From Theobroma cacao (taxonomy: Eukaryota > Streptophyta > Magnoliopsida > Malvales > Malvaceae), in contig NC_030858.1 of the NCBI RefSeq assembly GCF_000208745.1, positions 25,036,325-25,100,324 of the forward strand: a stretch of DNA of 64,000 bases. The letters run 5' to 3'. The translations under genes were made by a program, and so were the position numbers. Positions 56,550 to 64,000 of this stretch are shown piece after piece. Each line of letters begins with the position of its first letter. The first letter of the stretch is position 1. The notes beneath the pieces were generated by a model that made no database searches, was not told the origin of the DNA, and saw only the letters and a program-made list of their open reading frames with translations.

Positions 56550-59500
56550 TCATATGTTTACAAACCGAACGTCATTCTGACCAAATGCAGTTCCACAGCC
56601 AGGGCACTTCCGATGGCGTATTTCTAAATTTCTCTGTATACATGGATTGCAAAAGAGATGATAGCATTTCACAATTACAACCTGCCAAATATAAAGCATG
56701 CAGACATCCATCAGTGCAATCCAAAGCAGATAGAAGAGGTGAAACACAATATACAAATAGTAATGATGAGTTTGGATTATAGAAGGAAACAGGTCAGCAA
56801 AGCATGCTCACCTCCTTTGGCCGGTCAAAACACACACCACATTTCAGAATATTCTTGCAATTTTTTATTTCATCCTGGAGCTTCTGTATTGCAGTCTCTC
56901 CAGTTTCAGAAGTCAACTCAGCAACCATGCTATTCAACTCCATGAGCTCTTCCTCAAGTTTCTTCCTCTGGCTTCTGGGTTTTACAAAACCCCATTTAGT
57001 CAGAGAGAGAAATTTAATTTGCAGGAAAGCTAGACAAATAATTTTAAGGATGAAGGGGAAAAGTACGTCTTTGGGAAGGAATTAAGGTAAAATGTCTAAA
57101 GTCTTGAGGGACAAATTATATTCTTAGCAAAGCCTAAGAAGAAGTGTTCCAGTATAAATGCAGTACGGGCATAGGTCAAAGCATTGTTATTGTAGCAATT
57201 GTTGACCATCATTATGACAAGCCTGACCCCACGTCTTTCTTAGAAGCTAATACCAGTCCACATTATATGATAATAAATACAAAGCAGAGCATTGCTGCTG
57301 TGACATACAACATACCTACATACCTATACTCTTTTTCCTTCAAATTCCACCAAAATACAATACAGCTGGGTAAGACATAAAACTATAAACCTGGGAAACC
57401 ATCAAGAAAAGGAGAAAAGAAAACCCACCGTTCCTTATCCAACTTCACTTGAAATTCATCCACCTTCCGCTGGACCTGCTCATAATCCTTGTCAGAAGAC
57501 GTTACAGCAGATTTAAGCCACTTTAACTCCTTCTCAGCATCTGCCAATTCCCACTTAGCAGTTTCAAGGCTAATCATAAAATGTCTGTCCTCTTGGGTAG
57601 ATTTAATAGCTTCTGTAAGACAAACTTTCATCTGCAAGGTTTAAACTATATGTTGATAAAATAATATAGACAAGCAAATGCATTCAGAGGGCAAATTTTA
57701 CGAAACAAGTTTTAGCAACAGAATACTAACTAAATTTACCTGCTCCTCACTGTGTGCAATCCTCATTTTTACAGATTTAATTGATGAATTGACCTGCTCA
57801 AGTTGCCTTGCTAATGTTTGCTTCTCAGTGAGAAAGAAACTCTGTGCCTGCTTTGTCTTTACACTCTCAGAGACAAGCTGCAACGATCACAATTATAAAG
57901 AAGTGGCCAAAGCATCAGACAACATAATTTAACTACTTGACAATGTAAAAGTTAAAAAAGAATACAGTCAAAGAATCAAGGTATATAACCATGCAACAGA
58001 CCTACCCACATGGGTTAGTCCAGTTGATGAGGAGAGGAGCTCCTTTCCGTGTCAGCCAGGGCTTGATCCTTGTAGGGAGCACTCCAAAAGTACAATCCTG
58101 AATGTACCGGACTGATGTGGGGGAGTGCGCCCTTAAGATCACCCAGGGAGGGGATTAGACCCAGGCAAAGCCTGAAGATACCCCTGACAGTATTACCAAA
58201 AAAAAAAAAAAAGAAGACACTATGCAACGGACCTTAATATTGTAGTCATCCCTCTCAGTCATCTGCTGCAACAGATGCTGGTTCTGTGTCTGCATATCTT
58301 CATATGCCTGGCCAATGGTCTGGAAAAAATAAAAAGATTTTTCATCATGGGGACAAAGAAGTGGCAGAAAATGGAAAGAGTAATAACCAACAAAAAGGCA
58401 GCTCCAGCAATTCAGTAAAAATTATTGAAGGGTGGCAAAAACAGAAAATGAATTTTTCCCAAGGGAAAGGAATTGAGAAGACACCTCAATTTCAGAAATG
58501 TATGCCTCTGACTCTAGATCTTTACTTTTAATAGCCTCCTTGAGCTCCAAAACATCCCTGTGGATTTAGTGACCACATAAAATAGTTAGATAACACTCTA
58601 AATAAAGTTTAGGGAAATGAAAGTAAACAAATCAATGAAAACAAAAACCAAATAAAAAAAGGTTAAATTAAATAACTCCACCACCTGTTACTTATGTAAA
58701 ACACAAAAAATTCACCCTAAAGATGGAGAAACCATTTAGATCATACTGTCTGTAGAGTTTGTACTGTTTAGGAAAGTATAACATGTTTTTAATGTCCGGT
58801 TTCATAGATGCATCTCTTAAGGTTAAGAGGATAAGGAACATGAATTAACCAATTGCAGCAGTCTGAAATGATGGCATAGATTTGGTTTAAATAAGACTTC
58901 ATCTCCCCAGATTTAAAAGATGCTCAGTGGCCACACAATTTAAACTAAAGCATAAGCCATTGAAGAAGAGCTAACCATAACGTTCTACTCTCTTAATGAA
59001 TTAAATAAATAAACTCCCAACAAAAAAACAAAGAAACTAATTAGCCACAATTTATTTAGAACTTCTTTTCTGTCAAATCATTTCCATTGAAAACCAAGTA
59101 ACATCCATGTGACACCACCTAGAAACAAACATTAAACTGGAAAAGAACAAACCTCTCAGATGCATCCAATTTAGCTCGTAACTCAGCTATTTCAGCTTCA
59201 GCAACAGAAAGCCTTTCTTGACAAGCAGCCTCAGCCTCATTAGCAGCTTTCACTCTCAGTTCTAGACTATGTTCATCCAAAGCATTTTTCAACACTTCAG
59301 CTTGTGAATGAGCTCTATTTTCTGCTTCTCTTATTTCCATCACATCTCTGAAATTTAAGTTGGGAAACCAAATTTATTAGAGATAAAAAAAATTTTTTTA
59401 AAAATCCATAACCAGCTAAAAGGTAGAAGCAATAGAGAAAAGAAACATAGATTCCTAAATTATATAATACATCTGTGAATGAAATGACAAAGAAGAAAGC

Positions 59501-62500
59501 ATAACAAATCATTAATAGATTAAGTAGTTCAAACCATATAAGACTTCCCAGCTCAACATCTAAGAGAAGCCAACTAAACCACTGAACTTCAAATTCACAA
59601 TCACTTCAGCTTTTACCTTTGCATGCAAAGAAACAAGGAACTGGACATGAGTGCAGCAACAAATGAAACAAAACAAACTTGCAGACATGCAACTTTTACC
59701 ATTTTGGGATTAAAACATTCAAATTCAACTTTAAACATTTTAAAGTTTCAGCTTTGCAAGGGCGTTACTATGTCTTAGGCACAATTAGAAGTCACACAGA
59801 TATCCTGTTCCTTTATTAGTGAACGAAGTCATTAAGCTTCTGAATATCAAGAGAATAAATGATAGGCTTGTTTCACTTCAAGTATGATAGACCACAGAAA
59901 ATGCACAAAGTAGTAATGATGTAGGATAGAATTTAAACAAAAAGCAAGTCAGGCAAAGATATTACAAAAGATTCTACAGCTTGCATGGATGGAATTAAAA
60001 AAGAAAATAATTCTTTTTGTTATTCCCTTTTCGCTTTTTTTATGTGTGTGCATGTGTTTCGAGAAAGTCTCCTTATATTAACATACCTATTGTCATAGCC
60101 TTCTTGGCCATACATGTCCAAGAAGATTTGCAGCTCCAATTTTTCCTTCTGCAATTTCTCAATCTGCATCAAGAGAATATTCTTCAGCAATGAGTATCAG
60201 TCAAGTCATATGCATAAGAGTTTTGCAGATATTATAGTTTGAATAGTTTTGCCTATGAATGTGCACCATAAGGGACAAAATCAGAAACTATGAAGAAAGA
60301 CAAAGCAAAATCCTCATAGTTCAAAATTCATACTCACCAGACCCTTAAGAGATTTGATTTCCACAATCTGTTCAGCACACTCCTCTGCCAAGCGCTTTCC
60401 TTGGTTTGTCTATTGGAAATTTTTAGACAAAAGTTTATGGATTAGAGATTGAAAAGACCTGGGCTGCCAATATGCTTAAATTTTAGACAAGGGGAACCCA
60501 ATAATATCCGGAAAACATCCAAAACTCGAATATTATAACTATTTTTCTTTATTCTATTCAATAAATTTACAGAAATACAAACCCATTTTATGAAGGATCA
60601 CAATTTCTTCAAACTTATTGCTTAATAACCAAATAAAACTTAAGGCTCCATTTGTTTCGCAGAAATTGACTTGCAGAAAACAGAACATTTTCTTGAAATA
60701 TTAATATTCTGTTTTTTGTAAGAGATTGTGAAAAATATTTTTTGTTGTTTAGATAACACTTTGAAAAATATTTTCAACTTGCAAATTTAGTGTTATTATT
60801 AAGTTATCTCAACACCAATAATTCCAAAACATGTAGAAATCTTAACGCTATCTACAAAATGGGTTATCCATATATAATCCCAACTCCAATATCTCAATAT
60901 TTTTTACATCACCATGACGACACCCAATCCAATAGGAAAAAGTAATTTGAACAACAAATTAATCCAAAAACCAAGTCAAGCAAAATCCATAATAATCTAT
61001 CTCAGTTTTTTCTTCTTTTCCTAATAATTTCTATATTTGTGTAAAATTGTTAATATATGACTTCCAAGAGTCAATTTCGCTAAAACAAATGGAGCCTTAA
61101 ATCAAGCAGGTACCTGAAATTGATTGAAGAATAAAATATCAAAGACTACATGGCTGTGTAAATCACACAGACACTCACTTAAAGATCAAATATGATTATT
61201 CTATCAAACTATAAAGTTCCACCACTTGGTACAAAAGTAACCCAACATTTCATCTCAAGTTATTGAACATAATCGCAAGAATATGAAAAACAACAACTTA
61301 TGTGCTTTTCATCTATATATGGCTACTTTCAAATTTTTATTCCCCACAAAAGAAAAAATAAGGATGAGATAAAACCTTATCACTTAACACATCTTTTAGC
61401 GTTTGGGCTTCTTCACGCAAGGAAATCGCTTCATGTGCAGTCTCCTTCCAGCGGTTCAATTGAGCTTCCATCATTCCCATTTCCTTGGACAGTGCTGACG
61501 CCATTACACGAAATTCTGCTTTAATATCGTTTCTCCCTGAGAAAAGGTAACATTTCAATAATCCAGAAGATCCACCGTGTCCCACTTTAAACTTAAACAT
61601 AAAAGATGTATTATTCCAATGTATTAACTTTACCTGCATCCTGGATAGCTTCTTCCATTTTAATTTCAAGATCATTTCTTTCTATGATACACTTCTGGAG
61701 CTGCAACTCCAGCTCTTCAATTCTAGAATCAGCATTATCAATTATATTCCTAGCAGCATCTGCTGACTCAGCTTTTAAATTGAGTTCCTTCTCCCTCCTC
61801 ATGACAAGAAACCTGTCAGTCTGAAATTATACTTTCAAAACAGACCAAAGGTACTCAAACATTTAAAGCATGTGAAAAAGTAAAACATGCAGCTTAACCT
61901 GCAGAGCATCAGTCAGTGCTTTGTATTGTTCCACTTCAGCATTCCAATGCTGGAGCTGATCACTTAACAACGTGTACAGTCGAGAGGATTGTACGAATTT
62001 TTCATCCTTCAGCTCATTCTAAGAGAATAAAGTCTTATAAGTTAAGTTACTGGAACACATAGTGTTGTTCAAACAGGCGTTTGAACTAACAAGAAAATCA
62101 ACTTTTAGAGGTCAACAATCCAAGCAAACCTGAAGATCTTGCTGTTGTTCTGAATAGTGTAGGATCTCTTCCCGCGCATCTTGAAGTTCAGAAAGCCGAT
62201 CTGCTGCCAATATCTGCAACACTTGTTTAGTAACATATCCTACAAGATTAGTCAAACAAAGGAAGAGAGGTTGAGAAAAACCCTATTATGTAAATCAATA
62301 CCTTTGTCTCCTCAATGGAATCCTTTATCTCCCGAAAGCCCATTATCTTATCTGCAGGCTTTTCTGGTGACAAGCTACCATTCACTGCAAATGGAGTTGA
62401 TGCATGCATCCCAGATGCTAAATTCTTCTGCATTTTAAGACTGACTAGTTTTCTTCTGCTCTCTTCTAGTTCAGCCATTATTTCTTCCAGCTCACCTTTC

Positions 62501-63773
62501 AGTATTGATTAAAAATTTACAACTTCAATAAACAATCAAGAGAAGACACAAAAGAACAAACAGACAATTTTGGTGCTGGCTAAAAATCAGCCAGGTTGCC
62601 AGCATACAGTGATTCTGTTGGTATCAAATTTGCTATTGAGAATTGCATGTGTAAGTGTTTGGAAGTGATTGCATGCATCTATATCCAATTAATAGTGTAT
62701 AAAAAGCAAGTATCCCCTAAAAGAACTAGCGCAGAGACCTCGAAGACGTTTAATCTCAGATTGATCAGTTGAATGGCTGCTTATATATGTTTGAATCCTA
62801 TCAGCATATTCTTTATGCTTCAAGTGTAGAGTGTCAATCACCTCTCGCAAATTTTTAGCCTCCTCTTTAAAGATATCATCAATCTTGGAAAGCTGCATGA
62901 TGTTGTCTGAAAAATGCAATATTTAATGATAATCAATATAAAACTTTAGGCAGAAGTACTAAACAGTGAAGAAATAGCAGAAAAAATAATGGAAAACATA
63001 TGAGGAATGAAAATTACTAAAAAAAACAGAAATAGTGATATCATCCAACCTTCAACATATAATTTTCCCTGCAAAGCAAGAGCCATGCTCTCAGTTTTCA
63101 CCCTTTCAGCAGCGATGGTATCCTCCAGAGATTTTATCAACTCACTAGTGAATGAATGACGAGAAGATAGGACTTTTTCAACATAATTTACAATCGCATC
63201 ATCACCAATACTGTCAATCGAATCTGTTTCCAGAAGCCTGCAAAGAAACATCTCCTCGACGGGGCATGATGGAACAGAACCTAAAGAGTAGCTCAAGTTA
63301 ATCTATTTTAAATATGAGAGGAATTACGCTTGACTGTAGTAATAATTTAAAAGACTTAGGACTACCTCTCCCAACTCCCAAAAACAGACAAAAACAAATG
63401 TTAAGAAAACAATTAAAGTCCTGATTCAAACCTCGAGAAGTGTCTGCACGGTCCAAGCTTTCTAAAGCATTATGGCCTCCTCCAGCTTGTACACCAAGCA
63501 GGATCAAATCATCAACCAACTATACAGCAGAATAACACCACAGCATTAAAAAAAATACAAATGATGATGATCATAAATATATAGCAGTAAAAGAGTGCCA
63601 CACAAAAGTACCTGATTCCAAAGTTGATTCACACTTATCAACGTATCATCATAAGAGGCTTGCTTGTCTTCTAATTCTTTAATCGTGATTTCAAGACAAA
63701 GCAACTCATTTTTCCGATTTTCTAATTGCTGGACAAGTTTTTGATTTTGATACTGGAGAACTGCTGCGTCAAC
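56550..63773 (-). CDS. HUB2: HUB2: E3 ubiquitin ligase BRE1-like 2 (5' end off window)
   Basis: Eighteen exons fit by splice sites and phase: 63773-63612, 63519-63432, 63280-63050, 62906-62739, 62495-62302, 62213-62130, 62018-61899, 61820-61634, 61536-61376, 60409-60338, 60163-60087, 59347-59153, 58557-58485, 58319-58233, 57877-57740, 57631-57429, 56974-56812, 56681-56550. Together they give 2535 nt (844 residues plus stop), open throughout. Plant HUB2 is ~880-900 residues, so only a first exon of ~50 residues is missing. Most of the protein is coiled coil (LELRVKAANEAEAACQERLS region). The last ~55 residues form a C3HC4 RING (CGVCFDRPKE, VKCYHLFCNPCIQ, HRKCPGC) split by the last intron. With HUB1 it mono-ubiquitinates histone H2B in the nucleus during transcription. 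It appears functional. Confidence 0.93.
58004..58221 (+). mobile_element. tRNA-derived SINE in a HUB2 intron
   Basis: 218 bp beginning near CACATGGGTTAGTCCAGTTG (box A-like) with a box B-like GGGCTTGATCC ~45 bp on, and ending in A15 before a G. Flanked by 13-bp duplications ATGCAACAGACCT (57991-58003) and ATGCAACGGACCT (58222-58234). The right copy overlaps the 5' splice site of the HUB2 exon ending at 58233. Confidence 0.8.
60644..61096. mobile_element. MITE in a HUB2 intron, 453 bp, flanked by TTAA
   Basis: Terminal inverted repeats GGCTCCATTTGTTTCGCAG / GGCTCCATTTGTTTTAGCG, continuing as AAATTGACT, ~28 bp long. TTAA is on each side (60640-60643 and 61097-61100). Non-coding AT-rich interior. 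TTAA or a 3-bp TAA/TTA duplication cannot be told apart, so the superfamily (PIF/Harbinger-like or other) is open. Confidence 0.75.
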
Positions 63774-63875
63774 CTAGAGAAAAAAAAAATCCCTTTATAT
63801 CAAGTGAAATTTATAAGAGAAACATACCAAATCCACAATTGCACACACACAAATGAAATCAAATATTGATTTTCT

Positions 63876-63996
63876 TGACATGTTCACCAACCTTACACAT
63901 TAGGGTGTATATAGCAATATCATAGTGATACTAACGCGGCAGATAAAAAATCAAAGCATTTGCTTGACATGTTCACCAACCTCACACGTTAGGTTG
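63876..63996. repeat. Short 86-bp-period duplication near right edge
   Basis: CTTGACATGTTCACCAACC followed by 't.acac.ttagg' occurs twice (~63876 and ~63962) in the intron upstream of the first visible HUB2 exon. Confidence 0.6.
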
Positions 63997-64000
63997 TGTG

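Noticed and set aside
58004..58221. tRNA gene
   Set aside because: Box A/B-like motifs belong to a SINE with poly(A) tail and target duplication. No cloverleaf with acceptor stem was found.

Overview
This window is nuclear DNA of a eudicot plant. It has intron-containing plant genes, Ty1/copia elements of the Sirevirus type, Mutator-like (MULE) elements, hAT-type MITEs and a tRNA-derived SINE. There are no bacterial or organellar features. Family resemblance of the repeats hints at Malvales, but that is only an impression.

Layout. (1) 1-24066 is a nest of LTR retrotransposons, all on the minus strand. Copia-0 lies at the edge of a poly(A) polymerase pseudogene. Copia-III interrupts copia-0, copia-II interrupts III, copia-I interrupts II, and a related large LTR fragment (1-655) abuts copia-I. 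A separate 2.9-kb solo LTR (8060-11002) with an exact 5-bp target duplication sits inside the LTR of copia-I. Only the right halves of the nested elements are in view. (2) 24067-27443 is a decayed, apparently intronless poly(A) polymerase pseudogene (minus). (3) 28322-31640 is a four-exon gene (minus) for a conserved, probably plastid-targeted protein of unknown function. (4) 32302-55200 is a MULE zone. It holds a decayed plus-strand DUF1985/Ulp1-protease gene of the Kaonashi (KI) type, a second copy of the same element head carrying a 600-bp inverted repeat that contains an RNA-dependent RNA polymerase (RDR) fragment, and a decayed minus-strand mudrA-like transposase gene. That transposase gene is split by a complete 10.15-kb copia element (copia-IV, 43880-54029, TSD TTACG). 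Arrays of a 31-bp repeat and two other GTGTCAC/GTGACAC-bearing repeats are scattered through the zone. (5) 55361-55916 is a hAT-type MITE. (6) 56550-63773 and beyond the right edge is HUB2 (minus), the histone H2B E3 ubiquitin ligase. 18 exons are visible; the N-terminus is off the window. Its introns hold a SINE and a MITE.

How it fits together. Two ordinary host genes (the plastid protein and HUB2) look intact. Everything else is transposon or pseudogene. The copia elements share an extra ORF downstream of pol and paired 12-bp palindromes in the LTRs; copies I and IV repeat such a pair between pol and the extra ORF. The most notable item is the MULE-borne inverted repeat (39857-40453). Its transcript would fold into a long hairpin with RDR sequence in the stem, so a transposon could produce small RNAs against a host silencing enzyme.
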